DNA of 63,058 nt, from NCBI GenBank assembly GCA_018296165.2, contig JACKQL020000191.1, positions 1 through 63,058 of the forward strand. The letters are read 5' to 3'. The position numbers were made by a program, and so were the translations under genes. The stretch is from Termitomyces sp. T153 (taxonomy: Eukaryota; Basidiomycota; Agaricomycetes; Agaricales; Lyophyllaceae). Of this stretch, positions 20,956 to 32,408 are shown one piece after another. The notes below the pieces were generated by a model. The model searched no databases, was not told the origin of the DNA, and saw only the letters and a list, made by a program, of their open reading frames with translations. Positions within the stretch are counted from its first letter, which is position 1. Each line of letters opens with the position of its first letter.

Positions 20956-21887
20956 TCATTCTGCTGCACAGGCAGCATTGTTGGCATGAATGAGGCATTG
21001 GGTGCATGCATTTTCCTCGCGCAGATCCTCATCAAGCTCTGTGACTTCGTGAATCCAGTCTGGGAAGGTGGTGGCTATAAGGTTGGTGTTGTTGAGCTTG
21101 GCACACAGGTCCGGGTTCATGTTTGCCTTGAGTTGTGCCTGGACAGATGCATCTGATAGACAGCACATCAATTTGGTGTTTGCGAGGAGCGCGTTGAGGT
21201 TCTTGAGTCTATTTGCCAATCTGCAAAAGGCTTGTTCCCCTGCTTAGATGACAGGAGCGTGTTGCGGACGCTGTGCTCCCATTTGCGTGGTAACACATAT
21301 TTTGCAAACTCAGTCAGATATTTGTCTAGCGAGAGGGCATCAATACGTGTCTGGTTGGCATGATACCATTTCACAAAGCGCGGCTCCAGCATCCCGTCGG
21401 CAACAAACCTCACGATCTCCTCAGGCTTCTTCTCTGAGTGTTTCAGGTACCGGTGGCATGCGTTGGACCATTCCTGGAATTTCTTGATGTCAAGCCGGCC
21501 TGGCGTGAGCATTGGACAGTCCTTGAGTTTGGAGACTTTTACTTCCGCAAGTGGACAATTGTCGGCGAGTGGCATCAGTGAGTCTGACAGCGGCATTTGG
21601 CTATCGCGGTGGCGTTGATGGGTTGTGTGCGGCGCTGATGGCAATGAGCACAGGAGTTGGTATGGGTGGTTGGGGTACTCCGAGGACTCGTCTGAGTCTG
21701 AAGAATCCTTTTCTGAGCTTGAGAGCTCAGTGAGAGGTGAACGTGGAGGGGTTTGAAAATTTTTGTCTGTGGTTTCAGATGGCATGCAGCTCGTGTGAGC
21801 TGTATTCATGACTACCAAAGGAACCGTGGCGGTTAGCGTGGCTCTTCTTTGTGCCTCCTGTCGGGTAAGGAGAGGGGTGGGCGTCAA
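20956..21887 (-). pseudogene. B gag N-terminal and capsid region
   Basis: Starts at ATG 21887, 66 nt inside the 5' LTR, with an acidic Ser-rich segment (SSSEKDSSDSDESSEYP). The capsid part reads DIKKFQEWSNACHRYLKHS and ends at GNKPFADWQ. It then continues in another frame (NRLKNLNALLANTKL, 20956-21219), so a single-base frameshift lies near 21215. Confidence 0.8.
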
Positions 21888-21952
21888 AGGTTGATTTTGG
21901 CGTGTCAGGGTGAAAATTTAATTTCAGACCGTTATCGGTGTCAAAAAAAAAG

Positions 21953-22195
21953 TGAAAGGCTGACGGTTTATCAGCCTCACTCGAACCAACAGACAAGACA
22001 ATGGTTTCTTTGTTGTTCATAAATTAGTTTACATTGTGAAATATAATATAGGTCGTTCCTCACCTTTGTTGTTCGTAAATTAGTTGAGAGAACAACAAGG
22101 GTGAGTTTCCGAATTGGTCTGGTATGTGTCACGTGACCCCACTTATCTCAACTTTACTTCTTGTTTCGTCGTGAGGATGCCCCAGCATCCTTACA
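21953..22195 (-). repeat. B 5' LTR (element sense)
   Basis: 243 bp partner of 16866-17108. The same hairpin is at 22060-22074/22090-22104 and the same CACGTG palindrome at 22128-22137. A run of nine A (plus strand) separates it from gag. Confidence 0.93.
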
Positions 22196-23271
22196 CAAGT
22201 CATGACACTCAGCACATGAGGCCTAGCCCCAAGGTCTGAAACAATGTAGCCTTTGCATGGGATTTTAGCAGCCATGAGACTTATTGATCACAAAGAATAT
22301 TACATGGAGTCTGGACTTTGGGTCTAGAACAACAAGGCTGAGACCTTTCTTAGCAACAATTGCTAGTGACTTTCTTGGCGACCACATTGCTTTTCCCCCA
22401 TATATGGACATATTGCCACTCATGTGATTTCTTACTTATTATTTTTCTTATTGAGCTTACAAACATACTTGAACAGCATCTACACTTCAGGTATTGACAT
22501 TGAACTTGCCCCTTTTGAGATTTATTGCATTTATGTGCTGCATTGACTTCACTTATTTTTTTTCACTTGGTTACAGATTGACACCTTGTATGTACCATAA
22601 ACACTTTGGCAGACACCATCACTAGTGGCAACTATTTGCTTATTTTTCCATACTATACCTATGAACAGTATAAATACTGCCTGTACATAGACACATCATC
22701 ATCAAATCCTACCTCTATTAAATCCTATCATTGAGTCTCACCCTCATCAAATCCCTCTATCTCTAAGCTTACCAGCTTGAGATTTCATTTCAACTCTATT
22801 ATTGACTCTCTTACTCTCTTCATTGACAATGACTTAGCAACAAGTCTTGCTAACCTTGTCTTTGACATTATATGGCACCAATTGTGGGTGTCCTTGGCAT
22901 GATTTTGATTTAGTGACACTAGCAACTATAGCTAGTGACTAGTTTGTGTTCATCTCCCTTTTAGTCTCTTTATTGTCCCTACTCCCTTTCTCTATCCAAC
23001 TCCTCTTTCACCACTTAGGTTTGCTTTGCCTTGGCAACACTTTTGTCTTCATCTGTTTTATCTCACTAGCAACTCCTTGTTACCACCTAGTGACTTAAGC
23101 TAGCAATAGCAAATCTTTCAACTTTTCACTTTACACTCGCCTGTTTGCTCTAGTTCTCTGGGATGGTTACTGACTCACCCTCTACTATTAACTTCCTACT
23201 GCCAGCTACCCTATCTAGTGACTAGTGTTAGGTCCTCTTTTTAGGTTTCTTGCATGGCACTAGGTGGCATA
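22196..23271. other. Gene-free segment with recurrent CTAGTGAC/CTAGCAAC words
   Basis: No ORF of note. It holds a TATAAATA box near 22669, pyrimidine-rich stretches and at least eight CTAGTGAC, ACTAGCAAC or TAGCAAC words between 22345 and 23225. The last 108 bases (23165-23272) recur inside C3 at 48787-48896. It is probably an LTR-like part of another decayed element. Confidence 0.4.
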
Positions 23272-23578
23272 GGAGCCCCTATCAAACTCTGGCTCTGCTC
23301 CCATCACTTGCAAAGCCTCTACTTACCCCACAGTCCATATATGTGCCTACAAACTTGTTCCTGATGCCTGCATAAGCCCAATGTTTAATATACTTAGTCT
23401 TAGACTTCTCTGGACCACTCTGGACTTGCTTGGACTGCTTTCCTTGGCTTTCCCTTGCAAGTCCCTATAGTTCACACCAACTCTGGAGCACTAGGTTATA
23501 AGCACAGGACATTGCATCTGCCTAGTAAGGACTTGCCCAGTGTAGCTGAGCCCTTGTAGTCAGCAGAACCTAATAGTG
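23272..23578 (+). repeat. Family-A LTR, 3' stub
   Basis: Matches the last ~300 bp of the plus-facing LTR at 1-790, including gttataagcacaggacattg and ctagtaaggacttgcc, ending near cagaacctaata. The left side is truncated at the 23165-23272 repeat. Confidence 0.75.
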
Positions 23579-23593
23579 GGGGTTGCAGGCATC

Positions 23594-25010
23594 ATCTAAA
23601 ATGCCATCTTCATACATTGGAGGAGCTTATGTGCCCCCTCTGTCCCCAGTCAATAAAGCATTGACTCTGTTGCAAGCACTGCAACAGCCTGGGAAAATGT
23701 CACATGATTACACAGCTAGACAGGCTGTGGTGGACTGTCAACAATGAGTCACATTGGGCACAACTATAGCACTGGACTTAGCATCTACCAACACAGGGTT
23801 GGTGATTATGGTAGAGCAACCAGAAGTACAGCATAGACCTGGTGGGTCTACACAGAGAGCACTGACATGGAAAGATTGAATTGCCCTACAGCAATTTTGC
23901 AATGGGGATATGGAGGACTTTGGGCAGTTCTATGTGGATGATCAAGAGGTGGTGTTCCAAGGGAATACTGCCTACGATGCATGGCCTGAAGGGTATGTTC
24001 CACCAGAACAAACCAGGCCAATCAAGAGAGAGGAGCATGACTTGTGCTCCCTCTTAGAGATGGACATGCTGTGACTGGTCAGAGCCCCACAGACTCCTAG
24101 AGAAACTCAGGGCACAAAGCAAATGCTTTTGCAAACTGGTCTGGGAAAAGACTTGCAGGCAAAGGAGACTCAGGATGAGGATTACCAGAGAGTGATGCTG
24201 TGTTGTCTCCTCTGTCTATGCCACACTGTAGACCCCAGGGCCTAGGAGGAGGAGGTGGAGATCCAGGAAGAGGACCACCTTTCCCTAATTGTGGACCACC
24301 ACCACCCCCACCACCAGATCTAGGAGGACCAGATGAAGACCCTCATGGTGAGGATGATGGTGCAGGACGCAGAGCTTAAAGGAAGAGGACTACTGGAAGA
24401 AGCCCACAAATATCACCACCAGATGATGCATGATTGTCTGAGGGCAGTGATGGAACAATTGCTTGCAGTACAACTGGCTATACCAGAAGGACTCAAGCCT
24501 AAGAGAAGTGATCCATCAAAAATAATCACTCCTTATGCAGGGATTGCCAAGTTCAGCAAACTTGAAGACTGGCTGATGAGCATTTGCATATTCTATGCTG
24601 TAGCTCAGTATGGTAGGGATAGGTGCAATCACAAGAAAGTCCCAATTCTAATGGACTTTCTAGCTGCAAGTGTGCTGAAATGGTACCTACAACATGTCAT
24701 ACATGTTAATAGGGCCCAATACTACTGGAGATTTGAGGATGTGATCCTTGGACTGTATGACCAGTTTGTATAACCTTTGACAATGCATGATGCATGCAAC
24801 ACATTCTGTAACATGGTATATGCAGTTGAAGAAGGAGTGCAAGACTTCTATGATATGATGCCTTGCTCAACCATGCTCAAAACTTGGCCATGTTTCCTAA
24901 CAAATTTACTATTTGTGAGCAGTTCTTGGAGGGAATACCCTCTGACATGCTTGTAGTGTTGATATGTAATAATGGACTGGCTCCCAAAGTAAATACAGTT
25001 GAGGAGTTTG
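23594..25010 (+). pseudogene. Plus-strand retrotransposon gag, decayed
   Basis: A gag running opposite to the flanking elements. The clearest open stretch (24333-24773, 146 residues) reads ITPYAGIAKFSKLEDWLMS, then FLAASVLKWYLQHV and YYWRFEDVILGLYDQF, a capsid-type retrotransposon gag. Coding-like sequence extends upstream to an ATG near 23604 through at least five stops, and downstream in other frames to 25010 (LNHAQNLAMFPNKFTICEQF). It is cut by insertion of C2 at 25011. No pol partner is in the window. Confidence 0.7.
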
Positions 25011-25564
25011 TGTAAGGGTGACCTTTGGAGGCTGTGGCTCAATCATACAACTGGCAGAGAAAGATCCAAAGTCTATTCAGTATCTACAAGAAGTTCTAGA
25101 GTTCTAGCTACTCACCTGGCAGAGGGAGATCCAAAGAGAACAAGTCTAAGGATCCCCAATGCCAGTGTTTGGAAAATTTACTCTAGAGCTTCTGAAAACA
25201 ACACCCAACAACAATCAAATCCAGAGTCCAATCAAAAGTGGAAATCCATTGTAAATGGTTTTGATCTCCAGACTCTCTGTATGTGACCACATACCAATAT
25301 AATCAAAAGATAGCCCTTGGTCAGAAGTACCTGTGGTCCAAAGATGGGAGGCCTACAATGAGTGGTAGGCCCAGAATACATGAATCAATCTGGGGGTCTG
25401 GTAAGAGGCCATGTGGAAGGGGTGACACTTGTTGGAATTATGGACAGAGAACCAGTGCAGCCTGAGAGTTAAAACTGGAACCAGCAGATAGGGAAGTGAA
25501 AGGAGAATAAGGAAAACCATAAGGAGGGAGAATAGAGCAAAGGGGACTGGGACATCCCCTGACA
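25011..25564 (-). repeat. C2 3' LTR (element sense)
   Basis: Starts TGTAAGGGTGACC and ends CCCCTGACA, like the C3 LTRs but longer because its middle differs. The self-primer complement AGAACAAGTCT is at 25137-25147. The tract tcaccccccctctagc follows at 25565. Confidence 0.8.
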
Positions 25565-26736
25565 TCACCCCCCCTCTAGCATGCAGCATCTTGACATACT
25601 GGATAGAAGAAGTCATGAATTGCCTGGTCCACTGCTGAAATGGGGTAGATGCCTTGAATGGCTTTTGGGGCATTTGGATGCCTATGTCAGGCTCCGCTGA
25701 CCATGAGGGCTCAGCTACACTGGGCAAGTCCTTACTAGGCAGATGCAATTTCCTGCACTGACAACTGGGCACTTGGAGGAGTTCTAAATATGGGGGACTT
25801 GTGAGGAGAAGCAAGGAGAGTGATCTGAACAAGTCCAGGGTGGTCTGGAGGAATCTAGGACAAGTTGTGGGGATGGGGCCAAGCTTGGCAGAGTGTCAGA
25901 TACAAGTCCAGAAGCAAGTACTATAGATGTGGAGGAAGCAGAGGCTACGCAAGTGATGGGAGCAGAACTGGAGCTTGATGGGGGATCAACAGAAGTTGAT
26001 GGGATTTGGAGCTGAGCATGTAGCAAGGTTCAGAGTTGGTTTAAAGAATGTGTGTTGTTCATAATCATAAGTGCAGAGTTTGTAAAGATGTTAAGGTTGG
26101 AAAAGACTTGAGCATAATGGAGGAAATGGATCAAACAAGACAAGACAGAGCTAGATGGAACAGAATGGAGTTGAAATGAGATTGAGACAAGAACAAAAAT
26201 AGATTCAGGCAGAGATACAAAACAATAACAAGAACAATAACAGAAATGGAGACAAGACAAGACCGGGAGACTGAGATAAGAAAACATAACACGGAACACA
26301 AAACACAAGAGAGAAACAATCAGACCATAGGTAATGTTAAGCAATATCAAGACTAGAGTACAAGGAGTTACTCTACAACTTATATACTGACTACTGGAGA
26401 GCTCTAAGGAACAGCAGCCATAGTGGTGGGGCTTAGCAGAGCTTAGCAGAGTTGACTGGTGTTGGTTGTGATCAGGGGTTGGGCTGCAGATTGATATATT
26501 GATGGGATCAGTTGGGAATGCAGGCTGTCCCAAGGTTGTCATGATACTCTGGAGTGGGTTGGGGAAATCAGGGTGAGGAGTTGATAACATACAATGGAGT
26601 CAGGAACAGCAGGGGATGGTTCCAGGGCTTAGGAGATCCAGGGAAAGCATTGGCAGCTGTAGAGAAGATGTCGGAGTTGGCCAGGAGGCTGTTGGAGTTA
26701 GCCAAGGATGCATTGGAGTTAGCTGGAGTGGGCGCA

Positions 26737-27990
26737 TGTCAGGTTCCGCTGACCCCGGGGGCTCAGCTGCACTGGGCAAGTCCTTACTAGGCAGGCGTGA
26801 TCTCCTTGCACTGGCAACCGGACACTCAAAAGCGTTCTGGACACTGATTGCTTGTGCAGATAGTTGGTGGGATATGATTCGAACATGTCCGGGGAGGTCT
26901 GGAGAAGTTGGATTGCGAGGAAACGGGACAGGCTTGGCGGGGTTCAGGCAGAAGACTGTATGGGAGATTTGCGGATGCAAGGGGTAGGAGGCTACACGAT
27001 CAATGGGAGCAGAGCCAGGGTTTGATGGAAGATCAATTGGGGTTGATGGAGTCTGGGACCGAGCAAAGAGCAAGGTTCGGATCTGGTGAAAGAGTGTTGG
27101 GGTTCGTAATCGTAATTGCAGAGTTTGTGAGGTCGTTAAGGTTGAGGAAGACTTGGGCGCAACAGCTGGACGGAGTCACTGAGACAGCGTCGGACAAAAT
27201 GAAATTGAGTCGAGATGGAACAAGAATAAGTTCGAGTGGAGGTACAAAACAATAACAAGAATGATAATGAAATGGAGACAAGACAAGACCAGGAGACTGA
27301 GATAAGACCGGGAGACTGAGAGTAAGAAAAACAAGACACGGAACACAGAACACAAGAAAGAAAACAATCAGACCATAGGTAACGTTAACAATAGGTAGGT
27401 AATATCAAGACTAGAGTACGAAGAGCTACTCGACATCTTATATACTGACTACTGGAGAACTTCAGAGTATGTTGGCTGCGGTGGCAGGGCTTGGCGGAGC
27501 TCAACGGAGTTGGCGGGTGTTGGTTGCAATCAAGGGTCAGGCCATGTTGATATGTTGATGGGATCATTTGGGAATGCAGGTCGCTCCAAGGTTGTTGTGA
27601 TACTCCAGAATGGGTTGGAGGAGCCAGGGTGTTGAGTTGATGATGGGTGGTGAAGATTGGGAACAGCGGGGGTGGTTCTTGGGGTTTGGGAGATCCAGGG
27701 TAAGTGTCAGTGGCTGCGGGGAAGGCATCGAAGTTGGCCAGATGGCCATCAGAGTTAGTCAGAAGGCATTGGAGTTAGCCGGGGAGGTGTTGGAGTTAGC
27801 TGGGGAGGCGTCAGAGTTAGCCAGGGAGGCGTCAGAGTTAGCTGGGGAGGCGTCGGAGTTAGCTGAGGTTGCATCGGGGCTAATCGAAATAGGCCCGGGG
27901 CATGGGTGGAAGTTTGGCAGAGCATTGGGAGTTTTGGGGAATGGGAGGTTGCTGGACAATGTGCGGGGGTCCAGGGGACAGGTCGTGACA
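26737..27990 (-). repeat. Young family-A solo LTR nested in another LTR
   Basis: 1254 bp, TGTCAGG...GTGACA, with a perfect GCGCA duplication (26732-26736, 27991-27995). It retains many CpG, unlike its surroundings, which suggests recent insertion. It contains a 21-bp minisatellite at about 27763-27880 and the usual TATA and AGTCTTGATATT segment on the minus strand. Confidence 0.92.
27763..27880. repeat. 21-bp minisatellite inside the LTR
   Basis: About five to six copies of a 21-bp unit of the type GAGTTAGCYRGGGAGGCGTCR. It reads as repeated ELAGEAS on the plus strand, but no gene start or context supports translation. Copy number of related units seems to vary between LTRs and may contribute to their length range. 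Confidence 0.8.
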
Positions 27991-28106
27991 GCGCAGAGGG
28001 TAGTTGAGGGTTGGGGAAGTTTGACAGAGTGTAGGGGGGAACTCCGGAGAAGTGGGCAGGTTGGGAGCAATGTGCAGAGGTCCAGGGAACAGGTTGTGAT
28101 ACCTAT

Positions 28107-28300
28107 GGTAAAAGTCCTGAACCAGGGTTGGTGCATGTACATTAGCCTATAGTTCCTAAGAGATGTCCTTGATACCATATCCATTCCATTTCACCTTGAA
28201 CTGCAACTTCCCTCAGAATATCCTGCTATCCAAAATTTCCTCCACTTCATACTCCTCCTCATTGTCAACCAGAACTGGTAGGAGGGGGTGGCTTAGGGCA
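28107..28300 (-). pseudogene. C2 chromodomain remnant
   Basis: The minus strand shows KVKWNGYGIKDI and then a stop, followed by VHAPTLVQDF, matching the C3 chromodomain at 47809-47991. The remaining C-terminal part lies left of the nested LTR at 25565-25684. Confidence 0.65.
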
Positions 28301-28627
28301 GTAGCTGGGGATTGGATCCTCTGGGGCTGGGAATAGTTTGACAACATTGAAGACTGGGTGCAATTGGTGTAGGCCTACTGAAAGCTTAAGTCAGTATGCT
28401 AAGGATCCCACCTTCTTCTCCACCATGAAGGGGCCAAGATGACAATGTGACAGTTTTTGGAGTGGCTTTGTTGTCTTAATATCTGAGCTATCCAAGTACA
28501 CACAGTCTTCTGGCTTTTAAACCAGGGCTAGTGTCCAGCAATGGTCATAGTAGCATGCCATGTTGTCCTTAGCCTTTACCAATGCAGCTTTGGCCTCCTT
28601 CTGTGCCCTCTTCATCCTGTCCACAAA

Positions 28628-29580
28628 CTAATTTATGGAGTCATTCTCAGAGGGGTGTGCCTGAGGTTCAAATCCCATGCAGAGGTGCCTGCCAGTGTCC
28701 AGAAAAAATGGAGTCATCTGTAAAGAAGAGTGAACATGGTTGTTGTACTGGAACTCAGCATCTGGCAGGAGCTCATTCCAATCATCCCACCTCTCATTAT
28801 AAAAGAGGTGGAGACACTGTTCCAGTTCCTGATTTACATGTTCTGTCTGCTCATCCAACTGAGGATGATAGGCAGTGGTGGTATGGAGCTTCACTCCAAG
28901 CAGGCGGTACAGTTCCTGAGTAAATTCTGCCACAAACTGGGGGCCTCAATTGGAGACATACTCATCTGACAAATCATGGAGCTTTCAGACATTCTTCCAA
29001 TACAGACTAGCTGCTCCTAAGGCAGAGCATGTTGTATAGGTAGGGATGAAATGGGCTTGTTTACCATAAAGGTCCACAACTACCATCACTGCATCATATC
29101 CATGAGCATCTGGGAGTTCCACAATGAAATCCACCAATGCAACACTCTAGTGAGCAGCCAGAATAAGTAGTGGATGGAGCTGGCCCATGGGCACTTAGCA
29201 GTGAGGCTTGGTGTGGAGACAAAGATTGCAGGTGCTAGTGTAGGTGTCTACATATTGGGAGATCTGTCGCCACCAATAGTTCTGGGATACCAGCTCCAGC
29301 ATCTTCCACTTTCTAGTATGTCCAGCTACTTGAGAAGTTGTAATGTTGTTCTAGAATGCACCAGTGAAGTTTGGGAATGTTGGGCACATAAATGCATCCT
29401 CTGAAGGTCAGAAGCCCATCCTGAAGACCCCACTTATCTGCATGCACTGACTTGACTCCACTTGCCCATTGAGCTTGTAAGGCCTGTGCTGCTTGGGCAA
29501 CTGCATCCTCCTGTGCACCCTCTTGGTTCCCTCTTCAGATGTCTCTAAGGATGTTTGCCTCATCCTCCTGAACCACAAAT
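28628..29580 (-). pseudogene. C2 integrase remnant
   Basis: The open stretch 28628-28933 includes LHTTTAYHPQLDEQTEHVNQ with the third catalytic acidic residue (Glu) kept. Upstream in broken frames are VDFIVELPDAHGYDA (first Asp) and VSN-stop-GPQF, where SDRGPQF is expected. The second Asp is therefore lost and the next codon is a CGA-to-TGA stop. The zinc-binding part is at 29170-29300. Confidence 0.75.
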
Positions 29581-29813
29581 CCTTCTAGCATGCAGATGGC
29601 AAAGAGCTCAGGCTTGAGGAGGACAATGTTGTCATTATCTCCTTCTCCTGTGCCATGGTCAGCCCACCTGGACAGTGTATCTGATTTGCCCATGCTCCAT
29701 CCAGGTTTGTGATGCAGTGAGAAGTCAAAGTTGGCCAGATACAGGGACCACCAAGCTTGGCGTTGATTGAGCTTCTTAGCAGAATGGCAGTACTCAAGGT
29801 TCTTGTAGTCTGT

Positions 29814-30080
29814 TCAGACTTCAAACTTATGCCATGCACCCTCAAGAAAATGCTGCCATTCTTCAAAGGACTGAATAATTGCCAGCATCTCCTTGTTATG
29901 AATCTCATAGTTCTGTTCCACTGCATTAAGGCTTTTGGAGTAGAAGGCTACTGGATGCCATTTGCCATCCTCCTTTGACTGCTGGGAGAGGACTGCTCCT
30001 GTAGCAAAGTCAGAGCTATCTGCTTCCACATGGAATGGAGAGTCATTGTCAGGAAACAGAAGGACTGGCTTTGATGTCAT
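29814..30080 (-). pseudogene. C2 RNase H remnant
   Basis: An 88-residue open stretch with EADSSDFATGAVLSQQS (both Asp kept), VAFYSKSLN and NYEIHNKEMLAIIQSFEEW. It lies between RT and integrase in the expected order; the open stretch starts and ends at decay stops. C3 has the same segment with both Asp changed to Asn. Confidence 0.8.
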
Positions 30081-30197
30081 GGCTTGCTTGAGGGCATCAA
30101 AGGCAGCTTGCTGTGGGAGCTCCTACCGCTATGCTGTATCCTTAACTGTGAGGTCAAAAAGGGGGCATGCATGATGGGAGAAATCCTGTATGAACCT

Positions 30198-31090
30198 CTA
30201 GTAGAAATTGACAAAGCCAAGAAAGGCCTGCACTTCCTTCTTGTTCCTTGGCTCAGGCCACTCCACTACACCTGCCACTTTGATGGGGTCCATCTCTGCC
30301 ATTCCATGTGAAATGATCAAACCCAGATACTCCACCTTGGTCTGCTCAAATTCACACTTCTCTGGCTTTAAATAGAGCTGGTGTTGGCAGAGGCATTCCA
30401 AGACAATGCGTGTGACCCGGCAATGCTCCTCCAGAGTTTTAGTGTAGATGAGAATATCATCAAGATATATACAAAACACATCCTCTGCAATCAGATCACA
30501 GAAAATGTTGTTCATCATAGTCTGAAAGGTGGCTGAGCTATTGGTGAGACCAAAGAACATCACCAGAGGTTCAAAGAGTCTGCAATTGGTTTGGAATGCT
30601 GCCTTCCACTCATCCCCTTCTTTGATGCGTACATTGTTGTAGCCCCAATGGACATCCAACTTTGTGAAGTAGCATGCATTGCAAAGGTTATTGACAAGTT
30701 CTGAGATGAGTGGCAAAGGATAGTGATTTTTCACTGTCATTGCATTCAAGACCCAATAATGCTGAACCAGATAAAGAGACCCATCCTTTTTCTTAATAAA
30801 AAAGACTGGGGAGGCCATTAGAGACTTGGAGGGTCATATTTGTCCTGAGCTAAGATTCTCCTGCAGGAAAGCATCCAGCTCATCCTGCTCATAGGGCATA
30901 AGTTGATAGACCTTGCAGCTGGAGGGCTCTGCATCTGGTATTAGCTCAATTGCATGATCCCACTGCTTGCACTCTAGAAGTAAATCAAAGGAGGCCTTAG
31001 AGAATACATCTTCAAAGTCAATGCTTCTTGATCTCTGACACCCATCTTCCCTTTTGGGGTCCTGGTTGTTTTGAGACTGTAAGTAGCATA
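30198..31090 (-). pseudogene. C2 reverse transcriptase remnant
   Basis: The 206-residue open stretch 30198-30818 shows FFIKKKDGSLYLVQHY, LDVHWGYNNVRI, an intact YLDD ([11 protein letters not shown]) and EVQAFLGFVNFY. A second stretch (30834-31090) gives the N-terminal part (DFEDVFSKASFDLLLECK). The sequence ends where the LINE begins. This is the best-preserved family-C polymerase here. Confidence 0.85.
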
Positions 31091-31099
31091 TAATCAACT

Positions 31100-32408
31100 T
31101 CTTTCCTGCACCTCCTGGCCCAACAAGCCCTCTGGTGCCCTCTCTGCTTCTGCTCTTCTTGCCCCATCGCTCCTTGGTCCAATCAATGTTCTTGTCAACA
31201 AGGGCGTCTTCTCAACCACCCCTGAGCAGCCCCAACTTGGTTGGGACCCCAAAACACTTGTGTCTCATCCTAACCCACTCTAACCTCAAAACTCTCTTAG
31301 CACAGGACACCAGACTGATCAGATCTCTACTCAATGCTCACAAATAGCTTGAGTCCAATGGATGGATACTCACAGCTGAGCCCTATGACTGAGCAAAGAT
31401 TGTCAGCATCCTAGCCACTGCAGCCCTCTACTCCAAGCCAGCTGAAATAAAAAATGCTGTCCTTGCAATGACATTCCTCCTTGAGGCGGACATCACAGAT
31501 CAAATCTCATCCTCATTGGCAGATGCAATCACAACTAAAACTATGGGTAAGCTCAGCAACCTGGTTGAGAAACTTGGCACCATGGCCAAGTTCCTTGCAG
31601 CCAACAACACACAGAGGGCAGAGTCCACTCTTGCTCTTAAATCAACATCTAAGACCCTTGCTAGGGTATTCTCTTTGCTGGATACTATGGCATCCAAGTT
31701 CACAAATCCTCCCTAGCAGCCCATTGCTCCACTCACATGGGCCTTGATTGCCAAAGCCTCAGCGTCTCCACAACCTGCAACAGTCCACAGCCATCAAACA
31801 TTGACCCCAGCATATGCACTATTGACCAACAACAAAATACACGTCCAACAACATGTCTTTCACAATGCACATACAGTATTGATCAAGTTCAATCCTATGG
31901 ACAACAGTGCCCCAACTGACTCCTCAGTAACTGGCACCTCATAACTCTGGGACACCCTCAACAAAACACTCAAGACACTTGATGACAAACAAACATCTCT
32001 CAACCAAGGCAAGAATGGAGAGATCGAAGTCACTATGCCAAAGACACATGCAATAGAGCTGTAAATTATTAATAGCAGTGCATACCTTACTGAGTTTGAC
32101 ACTGCTGACTCTGCAGACAGATTCTAGCACTATGCCACTGAACACTGGGAGGTCATCAATGACATCTTCAGCAACTCCTTGGATGTCATGGACAAGACAT
32201 TCAACCTCATCATGAGGTTCATTCCATGCAAGGGCCCATTCAACCCAGACAACTTCAACAGCCTCCACACCATCAAGCTCAAAAATGGCTTACCCTCCAT
32301 GTCCATCACCTTGGCACTCTGGCTTAAGAATCCTGACCTTAGATCCCCAAAGCAATCAGTCACATCTCTCAAAATCACTTGCAACAACCCCAAAACTGCC
32401 AATGACAT
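31100..32408 (+). pseudogene. LINE ORF1, N-terminal part
   Basis: Coding-like sequence in one broken frame. It includes an Ala/Leu-rich helical stretch (MTFLLEADITDQISSSLADA and onward) and LIKFNPMDNSAPTDSS. Near the end comes ITLALWLKNPDLRSPKQSV, the region preceding the knuckles in LINE ORF1 proteins. At least six stops interrupt it. It continues across the LTR insertion at 33607. Confidence 0.7.

Larger units (their letters stand above)
16866..22195 (-). mobile_element. B: full-length Ty3/gypsy chromovirus
   Basis: A 5330-bp element with 243-bp LTRs (16866-17108 and 21953-22195) and a perfect target duplication CAAGT (16861-16865, 22196-22200). The LTRs differ at about five sites, all transitions and four at CpG. 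Order on the minus strand is gag, protease, RT, RNase H, integrase, chromodomain. A purine tract (AGAGGGGGGAGGAG on the minus strand) abuts the 3' LTR at 17109. Stops and an integrase deletion inactivate it. Confidence 0.95.
25685..28101 (-). repeat. Family-A solo LTR inside C2, split by a younger LTR
   Basis: The parts 25685-26736 and 27996-28101 form one LTR (TGTCAGG...TGTGATA). The chromodomain sequence of C2 continues on both sides. CCTA flanks it at 25681-25684 and 28102-28105, an imperfect duplication. The end TGTGATA fits decay of TGTGACA. Confidence 0.8.
25011..31090 (-). mobile_element. C2: family-C gypsy element, 5' end lost, hosting nested LTRs
   Basis: The left end is a 554-bp LTR (25011-25564) followed by a polypurine tract and chromodomain, integrase, RNase H and RT in minus orientation. 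The right part stops within the RT N-terminus at about 31090, where LINE sequence begins. The body is interrupted by the LTR at 25685-28101. Protease, gag and the 5' LTR are absent. Confidence 0.8.

Noticed and set aside
21953..21960. tRNA-primed or self-primed site for family B
   Set aside because: The sequence after the 5' LTR is a T-run then GACACCGATAACGG; I found neither a TGG start nor a matching LTR segment, so I make no call.
27610..28152. Plus-strand ORF with ELAGEAS repeats as a protein gene
   Set aside because: It lies wholly across a solo LTR end and its 21-bp minisatellite; no start context, intron or conserved counterpart.
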